Shown in pieces: positions 30,387-38,722 of a stretch of DNA of 64,000 nt; positions within the stretch are counted from its first letter, which is position 1; every line of letters starts with the position of its first letter. Location: assembly GCF_024979255.1 (NCBI RefSeq), contig NZ_JANLCN010000006.1, positions 62,001-126,000 on the forward strand, written 5' to 3'. Source of the stretch: Herbiconiux moechotypicola (GTDB taxonomy: Bacteria > Actinomycetota > Actinomycetes > Actinomycetales > Microbacteriaceae). The translations under genes were made by a program, and so were the position numbers. The notes beneath the pieces are model-generated. The model was given only the letters and a program-made list of their open reading frames with translations. It made no database searches and had not been told where the DNA came from.

Positions 30387-30431
30387 CGCGCGCGCGGGCG
30401 CGCGCCCCGCGCATCCTCACCTCTCCTTCAT

Positions 30432-30485
30432 GACCCGCCAAGAATCCTCCTTCCCACGGGATTTTTGAAGGATTTTTGGCGGTTC
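30432..30485. repeat. Inverted repeat, left flank of the DUF559 gene
   Basis: Arm 30432-30450 pairs with arm 30467-30485 at 16 of 19 positions plus one G-U pair, around a 16-base spacer. It could end gltA transcription. The right arm recurs after the DUF559 gene. Confidence 0.65.
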
Positions 30486-30486
30486 G
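30467..30486 (+). repeat. Left copy of a 20-bp direct repeat
   Basis: GAAGGATTTTTGGCGGTTCG matches the copy at 31521-31540 at 19 of 20 positions. Confidence 0.75.
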
Positions 30487-30554
30487 TGAGGGGAGATTTC
30501 CACAGGGCTCGAGGATGCGGTGCCAACGGTGGTGAGGTGCGGCACGATGGCGGG

Positions 30555-31487
30555 GTGGTCCGTTCAACACCTCTCCCTGAGTCGCTCCGTGAGGGTGCGT
30601 TCTCTGTGCGCGATGCGCGCCGACGTGGGGTCGGCAAGACGCGGCTCCAGGGACGAGACCTCGATCGCCCCTTTCACGGGGTGCGGATCGCGGAGGGTTC
30701 GCCGTCGAGTGTCCTCGACCGCTGCCGTGCGTACTCGGTGCGACTCGCTCCCGGGCAGGCCTTCAGTCACGCGACCGCTGCGCTGCTCTGGGGAATGCCT
30801 CTACCTCGTCACGAGGAGCGGAGCGGGGTGATGCACGTCTCGTCGTGCGACGGGAACAACAGGCCACGGCTCGGCGGGGTACGAGGGCACGAGCTGAGCG
30901 ACCGTGCGATCCGAGTGGTGTCGCGACACGGGCTGCGCGTGGTGGACGCCGTGTCGACGTGGTTCCACCTGGCGGCGGTGCTCACACTCGACGAACTCGT
31001 CGCGGCGGCCGATCACCTCGTGCTGACGCCGCGGTTCGCCGATCCCCACGATCCGCGTCCGTACGTGCTGCCCGAGGAACTCACCCAGCGCGTGCTGGCA
31101 TCGCGCAGTCGAGGGCGGCGCCGCGCTCTCGAGGCTCTGGAGTTCGTGCGTGACGGAGCGGAATCACCACGGGAGACCCAGCTGCGCCTTCGCCTCGTGC
31201 GCGCTGGACTTCCGGAACCCGCCTGCAACGTTGCCATCCTCGAGAACGACGGCACCCTGATCGGATACGGGGACCTCGTCTACCGGTCGGAGCGTGTCGT
31301 CGTCGAGTACGACGGGGAGCAGCACCGCACCGACGACCGGCAGCACCACCGCGATCTCGAGCGTCATGAGGCCCTGCTCGGCGCCGGCTGGTTGCACGTG
31401 CGGGAGACCAAGCGCACGCCCCACGCCGGACCGCGCTCGACCGTGTCCCGGGTTCGAGACGCTCTCACGACCCGCCAGCAGTGGTGA
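30555..31487 (+). CDS. AbiEi-type/DUF559 protein, nuclease-like C-terminus
   Basis: The protein has 310 residues from GTG 30555. The N-terminal part (TPLPESLREGAFSVRDARRRGV, then the RDLDRPFHGVRI wing) is an AbiEi-like helix-turn-helix region as in type IV antitoxins. The C-terminal part (about 225-295) is a DUF559 fold of the Vsr/PD-(D/E)XK kind: VEYDGEQH at 250-257 and a later HVRETK. Such proteins are common in Microbacteriaceae as scattered single genes of unknown role; nuclease or defence function is inference. I chose this start because CACGAT lies six bases before it. It sits alone between gltA and dapD, flanked by 20-bp direct repeats, and no partner toxin gene is visible. Confidence 0.82.
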   Translation: MVRSTPLPESLREGAFSVRDARRRGVGKTRLQGRDLDRPFHGVRIAEGSPSSVLDRCRAYSVRLAPGQAFSHATAALLWGMPLPRHEERSGVMHVSSCDGNNRPRLGGVRGHELSDRAIRVVSRHGLRVVDAVSTWFHLAAVLTLDELVAAADHLVLTPRFADPHDPRPYVLPEELTQRVLASRSRGRRRALEALEFVRDGAESPRETQLRLRLVRAGLPEPACNVAILENDGTLIGYGDLVYRSERVVVEYDGEQHRTDDRQHHRDLERHEALLGAGWLHVRETKRTPHAGPRSTVSRVRDALTTRQQW

Positions 31488-31520
31488 TCCGCCAAAAAGT
31501 CGCCCATCGGCGCCTGGCGG

Positions 31521-31540
31521 GAAGGATTTTTGGCGGGTCG
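31521..31540 (+). repeat. Right copy of the 20-bp direct repeat
   Basis: GAAGGATTTTTGGCGGGTCG differs from the left copy by one base. It also pairs with GATCCGCCAAAAA just downstream of the DUF559 stop codon (31485-31497), forming a hairpin like the one on the left. Confidence 0.75.
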
Positions 31541-31626
31541 CGTGGAGGGCGGGCGGGACGCGTGCGGGCGCGTCAGGCGTGGAGGGCGGGCGGGACGCGT
31601 GCGGGCGCGTCAGGCGTGAAGGGCGG
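31541..31626. repeat. 37-bp tandem repeat across the dapD stop codon
   Basis: Two exact 37-base units (31541-31577 and 31578-31614) are followed by a partial third that is the dapD 3' end. The dapD stop (complement of 31610-31612) lies in the second unit. Confidence 0.85.
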
Positions 31627-32575
31627 CGTTGAGGGTGATGCCGGTGCCGGTGCGGGAGACGGCCTCGACGGCGCCCGTGAGGGAGTTGCGGCGGAAGAGG
31701 AGGTTGGGGGCGCCGGAGAGCGTGACCGCCTTCACGATGCGGTTCTCCTCATCCGAGCCCGAACCGTCGATGAGCACCACCTTCGTGCCCGCGGTGACGT
31801 AGAGCCCCGCCTCGACGACACTGTCGTCGCCGATCGAGATGCCGATGCCCGAGTTCGCGCCGAGCAGCGAGCGGCGGCCGATCGACACGCGCTGCGTGCC
31901 GCCGCCCGAGAGGGTGCCCATGATCGAGGCGCCGCCGCCGACGTCGCTGCCGTCGCCCACGACCACGCCCTGCGAGATGCGGCCTTCCACCATCGAGGTT
32001 CCGACGGTGCCGGCGTTGAAGTTCACGAAGCCCTCGTGCATGACCGTGGTGCCGGGCGCGAGGTGCGCGCCGAGGCGCACGCGCGACGCGTCGGCGATGC
32101 GCACCTTCGGCGGGGCGACGTAGTCGAGCAGGCGCGGGAACTTGTCGATCGCGTAGGCCTGGATGCCCTCGCGCTGCAGCGAGGGCCGCAGCCGCGTGTA
32201 GTCGTCGGGATGCACGGGGCCGGCGTTCGTGAAGGCCACGATCGGCAGGTGCCCGAAGATGCCGTCGAGGTTGATCGTGTTGGGCTCCACGAGCAGGTGC
32301 GAGAGCAGGTGCAGCCGCAGGTAGGCGTCGGGCGTGGACTGCGGGGGAGCGGCCAGCTCGATCGAGACCGTCGTGACCTCCACCGTGACGTTCCGCCGCG
32401 CATCCGGCAGCGCGTGCGAGCGCAGCTCGTCGGGTGCCGCGGCACCGGCGGGCAGCTCTCCGAGCGCGGGCGCCGGGAACCAGGTGTCGAGCACCGCGCC
32501 GTCGCCCGCGACGGTCTGGAGACCGTGACCCCAGGCGTGGGTGGCGGATGCGGTGGAGAGTTCGTCTGCGGGCAT
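31610..32575 (-). CDS. dapD: Tetrahydrodipicolinate N-succinyltransferase DapD
   Basis: The protein has 321 residues. It adds succinyl from succinyl-CoA to tetrahydrodipicolinate in the lysine/DAP route. The C-terminal half is a left-handed beta-helix built of hexapeptide repeats ([27 protein letters not shown] in short steps). The end LNAALHA lies in a tandem repeat. It is divergent from dapE, only 43 bases away, and reads from ATG 32575 six bases after TACGCT. Confidence 0.95.
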   Translation of the reverse strand: MPADELSTASATHAWGHGLQTVAGDGAVLDTWFPAPALGELPAGAAAPDELRSHALPDARRNVTVEVTTVSIELAAPPQSTPDAYLRLHLLSHLLVEPNTINLDGIFGHLPIVAFTNAGPVHPDDYTRLRPSLQREGIQAYAIDKFPRLLDYVAPPKVRIADASRVRLGAHLAPGTTVMHEGFVNFNAGTVGTSMVEGRISQGVVVGDGSDVGGGASIMGTLSGGGTQRVSIGRRSLLGANSGIGISIGDDSVVEAGLYVTAGTKVVLIDGSGSDEENRIVKAVTLSGAPNLLFRRNSLTGAVEAVSRTGTGITLNAALHA

Positions 32576-32581
32576 ACCCCC

Positions 32582-32587
32582 AGCGTA
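32582..32587 (-). promoter_or_regulatory. -10 TACGCT for dapD, probably leaderless
   Basis: The complement of 32582-32587 reads TACGCT, six bases before ATG 32575. Confidence 0.55.
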
Positions 32588-32606
32588 TCGAGAAGCGGCC
32601 CGCCTC

Positions 32607-32612
32607 TAGACT
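32607..32612 (+). promoter_or_regulatory. -10 TAGACT for dapE, probably leaderless
   Basis: TAGACT ends six bases before ATG 32619. Confidence 0.6.
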
Positions 32613-32618
32613 TGACCA

Positions 32619-33719
32619 ATGGCATTCGACCCCGCGCATCCGGTTCTCGACCTCGGCGAGTCGTCGACGGTGCTCACCCAGCAGATCTGCGACGTCGAGT
32701 CGGTCTCGGGTGACGAGACGCTGCTCGCCGACGCGATCGAGGCGGCGCTCGCCGCCCAGGCCCCGCACCTCGAGGTGGTGCGCGACGGCGACACCATCGT
32801 GGCGCGCACGCACCTCGGGCGTGAGCAGCGCGTGGTGATCGCGGGGCACATCGACACCGTGCCGCTCAACGCGAACCTGCCCACCCGATACGAGACCGTC
32901 GACGGCGAGGAGTACCTCTGGGGGCGCGGCACCGTCGACATGAAGGCGGGCGTGGCGGTGCAGCTGAAGCTCGCCGCCGAACTCACCGATCCCGTGGTCG
33001 ACATCACCTGGATGTGGTACGACCACGAGGAGGTCTCCAACGACCTCAACGGCCTCACCCGGCTGGCCCGCAACCGGCCCGATCTCTTCGCGGGCGACTT
33101 CGCCATCCTGGGCGAGCCGAGCAACTCGCAGGTGGAGGGCGGCTGCAACGGCAACCTGCGCGCCGAGATCCGCGCCTACGGCCTGCGGGCGCACTCGGCG
33201 CGCAGCTGGGTGGGCGACAACGCCATCCACAAGGCCTCCGAGGTGCTCGGCGTGCTCGCCGCCTACGAACCGCGCCAGGTGGAGGTCGACGGCCTCGTCT
33301 ACCGCGAGGGCCTCAACGCGGTCGGCATCTCGGGCGGGGTGGCGGGCAACGTCATCCCCGACGAGGTGATGGTGCACGTGAACTACCGCTTCGCGCCCAG
33401 CCGGTCGGGGGCGGAGGCCGAGGCGCACATCCGCCAGCTCTTCCCCGAGTTCGACGTGCGCATCGTCGACCTCGCCGAGGGCGCCCGCCCCGGGCTCGAC
33501 GCCCCGCTCGCCCAGCGCTTCGTGGCCGCGGTCGGCGGCGAACCGAAGCCGAAGTACGGCTGGACAGACGTGGCCCGCTTCTCGGCGATGGGCGTGCCCG
33601 CCGTGAACTACGGCCCCGGCGACCCGCTCAAGGCCCACGCCGACGACGAGCGTGTTCGGCTCAGCCAGATCGAGTCGTGCGAGGCGGGCCTGCGCGCCTG
33701 GCTCACCGGCGCGGCCTGA
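32619..33719 (+). CDS. dapE: Succinyl-diaminopimelate desuccinylase DapE
   Basis: The protein has 366 residues, an M20 metallopeptidase-fold hydrolase. The first zinc ligand lies in AGHIDTVPLN, the bridging aspartate in GRGTVDMKAG, the catalytic glutamate pair in DHEEVSN, and the last histidine in DPLKAHADDE. A lid domain is inserted in the middle. It removes succinate to give LL-diaminopimelate for lysine and peptidoglycan. With dapC and dapD it completes the succinylase branch in this window. Confidence 0.95.
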   Translation: MAFDPAHPVLDLGESSTVLTQQICDVESVSGDETLLADAIEAALAAQAPHLEVVRDGDTIVARTHLGREQRVVIAGHIDTVPLNANLPTRYETVDGEEYLWGRGTVDMKAGVAVQLKLAAELTDPVVDITWMWYDHEEVSNDLNGLTRLARNRPDLFAGDFAILGEPSNSQVEGGCNGNLRAEIRAYGLRAHSARSWVGDNAIHKASEVLGVLAAYEPRQVEVDGLVYREGLNAVGISGGVAGNVIPDEVMVHVNYRFAPSRSGAEAEAHIRQLFPEFDVRIVDLAEGARPGLDAPLAQRFVAAVGGEPKPKYGWTDVARFSAMGVPAVNYGPGDPLKAHADDERVRLSQIESCEAGLRAWLTGAA

Positions 33720-33723
33720 CCGG

Positions 33724-34923
33724 ATGCGCGTGAGCCGGATGCGCGGATCGCGCCTGCTCCTGAACCGCCCGTGGTGGCTGCAGGTACTGATCGTGTTCGC
33801 GCTCTCGCGTATGGTCACCACCGTCATCGTTCTGCTCTTCGCGCGGGCGCAGGGCGAGAACCCATGGACCGGCGCGAACCCGCCGTACCTCTCCTACGCC
33901 GCCATCTGGGACGGCAACTGGTACAAGATCATCTCGTACTTCGGCTACCCGGCCGAGCTGCCCGTCACCGCAGACGGCCACATCGGCGAGAACGCCTGGG
34001 CCTTCATGCCGGTCTACCCCTTCGTGGTGCAGGCGCTCCGCTGGGCGACGGGTGCCGGCTGGGAGCTCATCGCGGTGCTCGTCTCGGTGGCGTGCTCGCT
34101 GGGCGCGGCCCTGGTGTTCCACCGCCTGATGAAGCACGTGCTGAAAGACGACGGCGCCGCCCTGTTCGCGGTGGTGCTGTTCTGCGTGGCCCCGCTCTCG
34201 CCCCTGCTGCAGTTCGCCTACGCCGAGGCCGCCGGGCTGCTGCTGCTCGTCTCGGCGCTCTACCTCGTGGTGCTGCGGCGGTACGGCTGGGTGTTCCCCG
34301 TCGTAGCGGTGATGGCGCTCACCCGGCCGAGCGGCCTGGCCTTCGCCCTCTTCGTCGGCCTCCACCTCGTGCATCGGTTCCTGGTGCGGCGCACCGACCC
34401 GTTCCCCGTGCGCGACCGTGTCGTCACCGTCGGTCTCGCCGCATTCAGCGGGGTGATGGGATTCGCGTGGCTCGTCATCGCGTGGATCGCGACGGGCACG
34501 ATGAACGCCTACACCGACACCGAGCTGGCCTGGCGCGCCGCCTACATCGGCTACGGCGAACTGGTGCCCTTCACCGCCTGGTTCCAGGGCGGCAACTGGT
34601 GGCTGGGCGAACCGTGGGGCGCCATCGTGGTGGTGCTCCTCATCCTCGGCTTTGCAGCGTTCCTGTTCACCCCGATCGTGAAGAGGCTGGGCGTCGACCT
34701 CCGGCTGTGGCTCGCGAGCTACGCCACCTACCTCCTCGCGGTGTTCTTCCCGCAATCGAGCACCTTCCGGCTGCTCATGCCGATGTTCCCCGCCCTGGGG
34801 GCGCTCGCCGTGCCCCGATCGCCGGTGTACCGCATCCTGCTCGTCGTGGTGTGCATCGCGGGGCAGGTGGGGTGGATGGCGATCGGATGGGGCGTCGACG
34901 GGAGGGATTGGACCCCGCCGTGA
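33724..34923 (+). CDS. PIG-V-like integral membrane glycosyltransferase
   Basis: The protein has 399 residues with about nine membrane helices. The motif IWDGNWYKIISYFGYP after the first helix matches the WDxxWYxxIxxxGY motif of PIG-V-type GT-C mannosyltransferases, and the external loop holds the catalytic acidic pair. Such enzymes move mannose from a polyprenyl-phosphate donor outside the membrane; the acceptor here is not known. It begins four bases after the dapE stop, so it probably shares the dapE transcript. The first two basic residues set the N-terminus inside. Confidence 0.85.
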   Translation: MRVSRMRGSRLLLNRPWWLQVLIVFALSRMVTTVIVLLFARAQGENPWTGANPPYLSYAAIWDGNWYKIISYFGYPAELPVTADGHIGENAWAFMPVYPFVVQALRWATGAGWELIAVLVSVACSLGAALVFHRLMKHVLKDDGAALFAVVLFCVAPLSPLLQFAYAEAAGLLLLVSALYLVVLRRYGWVFPVVAVMALTRPSGLAFALFVGLHLVHRFLVRRTDPFPVRDRVVTVGLAAFSGVMGFAWLVIAWIATGTMNAYTDTELAWRAAYIGYGELVPFTAWFQGGNWWLGEPWGAIVVVLLILGFAAFLFTPIVKRLGVDLRLWLASYATYLLAVFFPQSSTFRLLMPMFPALGALAVPRSPVYRILLVVVCIAGQVGWMAIGWGVDGRDWTPP

Positions 34924-34970
34924 TCGCTTCGACGGGAAGCCCGTGGTTACGTCGGGTGTCCCGGATCGGG

Positions 34971-34976
34971 GATAAT
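34971..34976 (+). promoter_or_regulatory. Probable -10 GATAAT for the DUF3117 gene
   Basis: GATAAT leaves a leader of about 23 bases with AAAGGGGA (34994-35001) before ATG 35006. Confidence 0.4.
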
Positions 34977-35005
34977 AGGGAGGGAGACCACGAAAGGGGA
35001 GCCGA

Positions 35006-35179
35006 ATGGCCGCCATGAAACCGAGGACCGGCGACGGGCCGATGGAGGCAGTGAAGGAAGGGCGCCTCATCATCGTGCGTGTCCCGCTCGAAGGAGGGGG
35101 ACGCCTGGTCGTGTCCGTCAACGACGAGGAGGCGAAGGAGCTGCACGACGCCCTCGCCGGAGTGGTCAGCCCCGCCTGA
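35006..35179 (+). CDS. DUF3117 small protein
   Basis: The protein has 57 residues. It reads MAAMKPRTGDGPMEAVKEGR, then LIIVRVPLEGGGRLVV, which is the DUF3117 core conserved in actinobacteria. The ATG follows AAAGGGGA with good spacing. Proteins of this family are short, conserved and of unknown function. The gene stands alone between a promoter and a strong terminator. Confidence 0.93.
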   Translation: MAAMKPRTGDGPMEAVKEGRLIIVRVPLEGGGRLVVSVNDEEAKELHDALAGVVSPA

Positions 35180-35194
35180 CGTCCTGATTCGCGA

Positions 35195-35224
35195 ACGACC
35201 CCGGTGCTTCGGCGCCGGGGTCGT
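35195..35224 (+). terminator. Hairpin terminator after DUF3117
   Basis: A 13-bp stem (35195-35207 with 35212-35224, one G-U pair) holds a TTCG tetraloop. The next gene is convergent, so it may serve both strands. Confidence 0.85.
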
Positions 35225-35279
35225 CGTGATTCCGGCGGCCGCGCCCCAGCCGGCCGAAGCGCCTCAGCCGGGGCGCGCC

Positions 35280-35912
35280 TCAGCCGACGATCTTCGTGAC
35301 CTGCAGCAGCCCGTCGCCGGCCGGCGAGACCGCCGTGAGCACCGCATCCGATGCCGACAGCTCGGCGATGAGGGTGCGGAAGTCGGTGACGGTCGCACCG
35401 CGCTGGGCCGGGTCGGCCACGCGGTCCTTCCAGAGCGCATGCGGCACGAGCACGGTGCCGCCGCGGCGCACCAGCCGCAGCGCGTGCTCGACGTACTCGA
35501 TGACCGAGGCGGGATCGGCGTCGACCAGCACCAGGTCGTACGATCCCTCGTTGAGCCGGGGCAGCACGTCGGCGGCCTTGCCCGAGATGAGACGGATGCG
35601 GTTGGCCGGCACCTTGGCGTCGAGGAGCGCCGCACGCGCCACCTGCTGGTGGTCGGGCTCGGAGTCGATCGAGGTGAGCGTGGCCTCGGGGGCGCCGCGC
35701 AGCAGCCACAGGGCCGACACCCCGAGCCCGGTTCCGATCTCGACGATGGAGCGCGCCCCGGTCGCCGCCGCGATGATGCCGATCTGCGCCCCGAGGGCGG
35801 GCGCGATCGATTCCACGCCGAGCTCGGCCGCGTGAGCACGGGCCGCGATCATCTGCGGCGTCTCCACCACGGCGTCGTCGACGTACTTCCAGCTGGACTC
35901 TTTGCTTGACAC
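35280..35912 (-). CDS. O-methyltransferase (SAM-dependent, COMT type)
   Basis: The protein has 210 residues. The SAM-binding motif I is VEIGTGLGVS, followed by LTSIDSEPDH (motif II) and LVLVDADP (the metal/SAM aspartate). It belongs with small bacterial O-methyltransferases such as mycobacterial Rv1220c, which also sits next to sigE-tatB genes. The substrate is unknown. GTG 35912 follows GGAGGG. It is divergent from tatB. Confidence 0.9.
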   Translation of the reverse strand: MSSKESSWKYVDDAVVETPQMIAARAHAAELGVESIAPALGAQIGIIAAATGARSIVEIGTGLGVSALWLLRGAPEATLTSIDSEPDHQQVARAALLDAKVPANRIRLISGKAADVLPRLNEGSYDLVLVDADPASVIEYVEHALRLVRRGGTVLVPHALWKDRVADPAQRGATVTDFRTLIAELSASDAVLTAVSPAGDGLLQVTKIVG

Positions 35913-35993
35913 GGTGACCCTCCGCTTGACAGCTTAGAGACAGGGCGACGGTCGGCCCGCTCGCCACGCGCGGGGGCCATCGGGCAGCGGAGG

Positions 35994-35999
35994 TATGAT
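35994..35999 (+). promoter_or_regulatory. -10 TATGAT for tatB, probably leaderless
   Basis: TATGAT ends six bases before ATG 36006. The hexamer is close to consensus. Confidence 0.6.
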
Positions 36000-36005
36000 T
36001 TCAGA

Positions 36006-36578
36006 ATGTTCGGACTCACCTTCGAGAAGCTGCTGCTGATCGGAGTGATCGCCGTGTTCGTGCTCGGCCCCGAACGGCTGCCGGGTTACACGCAGAAGTT
36101 CGCCCAGTTCATCCGCAACCTCCGGTCGATGGCGAACGGCGCCAAAGACCGCATGCGCGACGAGATGGGCCCCGATTTCGACGAGGTCGACTGGAAGAAG
36201 CTCGACCCCCGGCAGTACGACCCGCGCCGCATCATCCGCGAGGCCCTGCTCGAAGACGACACGCCTACGCCGGCCGTGCGCCCCGTCACCCGGTCGACGA
36301 ACCGTCCCGCCCCCGCCTACCTGCAGCACAAGGCGAAGTCGGCGGGCGGGCCCGTGCCGGTGACGGATGCGGCGGGCGCGGCCGAGGGAGCGGGTGCGGC
36401 GGCGGCCGTAGCCGGGGTCGCCGGAGGCGTCGCGGGCGCCGCGGCGCTCTCAGGGGTGTCGGGGGGTTCCAGCGACTCCGCGAGCACCGCAGACGGCGAC
36501 GCCGGACTCACGACCTTCGACGACACCCCGTTCCCGGGCGAGGTGCCGGTGACGAGCTACGACTCCGAGGCCACCTGA
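36006..36578 (+). CDS. tatB: Sec-independent translocase TatB-like protein
   Basis: The protein has 190 residues. An N-terminal helix (about 5-20) ends in FVLGPERLPGY, the TatB hinge, followed by an amphipathic helix rich in basic and acidic residues (about 22-75). The tail from residue 95 is a long Ala/Gly/Val stretch and is probably disordered. TatB is part of the receptor complex that takes folded twin-arginine proteins; EfeB in this window is a likely client. The last codons lie in a tandem repeat. Confidence 0.9.
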   Translation: MFGLTFEKLLLIGVIAVFVLGPERLPGYTQKFAQFIRNLRSMANGAKDRMRDEMGPDFDEVDWKKLDPRQYDPRRIIREALLEDDTPTPAVRPVTRSTNRPAPAYLQHKAKSAGGPVPVTDAAGAAEGAGAAAAVAGVAGGVAGAAALSGVSGGSSDSASTADGDAGLTTFDDTPFPGEVPVTSYDSEAT

Positions 36579-36619
36579 GCTCACCGGCCACCTGAGCTCA
36601 CCGGCCACCTGAGCTCACT
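36571..36619. repeat. 17-bp triplication shared by two convergent stop codons
   Basis: CCACCTGAGCTCACCGG occurs at 36571 and 36588 and, as a partial copy, at 36605. The core TGAGCTCA is a palindrome, so every copy offers TGA on both strands; the tatB stop uses the first copy and the convergent lipoprotein stop the third. Confidence 0.85.
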
Positions 36620-37565
36620 CCGCGGCGAACCCGCAGCGCTCCGCGATGAAGTCGTACAGCGTCTCGCGGGCCTCCACGCCCGGGTCGAGGTAGATCGTGC
36701 CCTCGGCACCGGAGGCGAGCGTGATGCCCACGGGCAGCACCGTGCCGCGCTTGTCCTCGGCCACCGCGTGCGGGTCGCACCGTGCGGGCACGGCGTTCAG
36801 CACGATCGTGCCGGGCTGGTCTCCGCCCACGACCGCGAGCCCGACCGGCCAGTCCTGCGAGGCCTCCCCGGTGGCGGAGACCCCGTCGGGAGCCAGCAGG
36901 ATCGTGAAGCGCACCTCGTCGATCGTCAGTTCCCCCGCGCCCTCACGGGGGTCGATCCCGATCGTGATGCGCGCCACGGCGTCGGCCCCCGAGCCCTCGA
37001 TCGAGACGCTCTCGATCGCGAGTGATGCGACCGCGGCCACGTCGTCGCCGAAGCAGTCCTCGGCTGCGATTCGCGGGAGCACGCCGAACGGGTCGGCGGG
37101 AGCGCCCGACACCTCGCGACGGGCACCGGATGCGTCGATCACCGTGACCGTGAGCGTCGCGTCGGCCGACATCCCGGCCGGTGCGGGGCACACCGCGCCC
37201 GCGAGGCTCACGGGCAGATGCCTCGTGAGGCCGGCGGGTACCTCGACGGGCCCGTTCGCGCCCGGAGTCCAGATGACCGGCGCGTCGAACTGGGGTGACT
37301 CGAACCGCGCCGACTCCACGCTGAACGCCTCGTCGCCGGGATTCGAGATCGACAGCTGCAGGCCGCGCACGGCGTAGTCGGTGCGGCTCTGCAGGATCTC
37401 GAGGCCGACGCCGTCGGCGATCGACGGTGACGGGGCCGGAGTCGCCGACGGCTCGCCGCCGCTGCCCGCACCCCCTGTGGTGCAGCCGGTCAGGATCGCG
37501 GCGGCCAGCATCAGCCCCAGCACCCCAGTGCCCGCGGCCATCGCACCGCGCCGGACGCGCATCAT
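36615..37565 (-). CDS. Lipoprotein of unknown function
   Basis: The protein has 316 residues. The signal peptide ends in ILTGC with lipobox Cys28. A short Ser/Pro-rich linker follows, then two beta-rich domains (about 50-150 and 165-300) with pairs of cysteines, as in exported Ig-like folds. No enzymatic motif is seen. The start overlaps the mrp stop (TGATG), so the two are translationally coupled. Export and lipidation are likely; function is unknown. Confidence 0.82.
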   Translation of the reverse strand: MMRVRRGAMAAGTGVLGLMLAAAILTGCTTGGAGSGGEPSATPAPSPSIADGVGLEILQSRTDYAVRGLQLSISNPGDEAFSVESARFESPQFDAPVIWTPGANGPVEVPAGLTRHLPVSLAGAVCPAPAGMSADATLTVTVIDASGARREVSGAPADPFGVLPRIAAEDCFGDDVAAVASLAIESVSIEGSGADAVARITIGIDPREGAGELTIDEVRFTILLAPDGVSATGEASQDWPVGLAVVGGDQPGTIVLNAVPARCDPHAVAEDKRGTVLPVGITLASGAEGTIYLDPGVEARETLYDFIAERCGFAAE

Positions 37566-38722
37566 CACGCGGGGGCGAGCCCCAGCCGCCGCCCGGCGAG
37601 GTCGCGCCCGCGCCTGGCCATCCGCTCGGCCACCGAGTCGATCGCCACGCTGGCGGGGTCGGCGGGATCGGCCAGCACCACCGGCACCCCGTCGTCTCCG
37701 CCCCGGCGCAGCGCCACGCTGATCGGCACCGACGCCAGCAGCGGCACCGGAGCATCCGGAGACCGCTCGCTCAACCGCCTCGCCACCTCGGCCCCGCCGC
37801 CCGCGCCGAAGATCTCGACGATCTCGCCGTCGGGGCCTGCGAAGCCGGCCATGTTCTCGATCACGCCGTAGAGCCGCTGGCCGGTCTGGCGGGCGACGAG
37901 CCCAGAGCGCTCCGCGACCTCGGCGGCGGCGGCCTGCGGGGTGGTGAGCACGATCACGTCGGCGTTGGGCAGCAGCTGACCGATCGAGATGGCCACGTCT
38001 CCGGTGCCGGGCGGGAGGTCGAGCAACAGCACGTCGAGGTCGCCGAAGTACACGTCGGTGAGGAACTGCGTGATGGTGCGGTGCAGCATCGGCCCTCGCC
38101 AGGCGACGGCTCCACCGGTGGCCGAGGCCTGTGCCGGGTCGATGAACATGCCGATCGAGATGACCTTCACGCCGTACGCCACCGGGGGCAGGATCATGTC
38201 ATCGACGCGGGTGGGCCGCGCGGCCAGCCCGTCCTCGCCCACGAGACCGAGGACGCCCGGGATCGAGAAACCGTGCACGTCGGCGTCGACGAGCCCCACC
38301 GAGAGGCCCTTCGCGGCGAGGCTCACGGCGAGGTTCGCGGTGAGCGTCGACTTGCCCACACCGCCCTTGCCGCTCGTGATCGCGTAGACCCTGGTGAGAG
38401 AGCCAGGGCCGAACGGCATGGTGCGGGCGCCGGGGCCGCGCAGCCGCTCGGTGAGGGCCGCCCGCTCCTCCTTGGTCATCACGTCGACGTCCACGTCGAC
38501 CCGCTGCACCCCGGCCACGGTCGCGGCGGCCTCGCGCACGTCGCGCTCGATGGTGTGCGCGGCGGGGCAACCCACGATCGTGAGCTTGAGCGCGATCGAG
38601 GCGGTGCCCTGGTCGTCGACGGACACCTCCCCGAGCATCCCGAGCTCGGTGATGGGCTTGCGAATCTCGGGGTCGACGACGCGCGCGAGCGCCCCGCGCA
38701 CCCCGTCGGCGAGGGAGCTCAC
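37565..38722 (-). CDS. mrp: Mrp/ApbC-type iron-sulfur cluster carrier ATPase
   Basis: The protein has 385 residues. The N-terminal DUF59 (MIP18) domain begins ALARVVDPEIRKPITELGM. The P-loop ATPase domain has the deviant Walker A SGKGGVGKST. Such proteins carry or load [Fe-S] clusters onto apoproteins in the cytoplasm. The start GTG 38722 overlaps the DUF1003 gene stop in GTGA. The operon reads CBS protein, DUF1003, mrp, lipoprotein. Confidence 0.94.
   Translation of the reverse strand: MSSLADGVRGALARVVDPEIRKPITELGMLGEVSVDDQGTASIALKLTIVGCPAAHTIERDVREAAATVAGVQRVDVDVDVMTKEERAALTERLRGPGARTMPFGPGSLTRVYAITSGKGGVGKSTLTANLAVSLAAKGLSVGLVDADVHGFSIPGVLGLVGEDGLAARPTRVDDMILPPVAYGVKVISIGMFIDPAQASATGGAVAWRGPMLHRTITQFLTDVYFGDLDVLLLDLPPGTGDVAISIGQLLPNADVIVLTTPQAAAAEVAERSGLVARQTGQRLYGVIENMAGFAGPDGEIVEIFGAGGGAEVARRLSERSPDAPVPLLASVPISVALRRGGDDGVPVVLADPADPASVAIDSVAERMARRGRDLAGRRLGLAPA

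Noticed and set aside
31541-31614. The 37-bp units as a CRISPR array
   Set aside because: The units are adjacent with no spacers and no cas genes are near.
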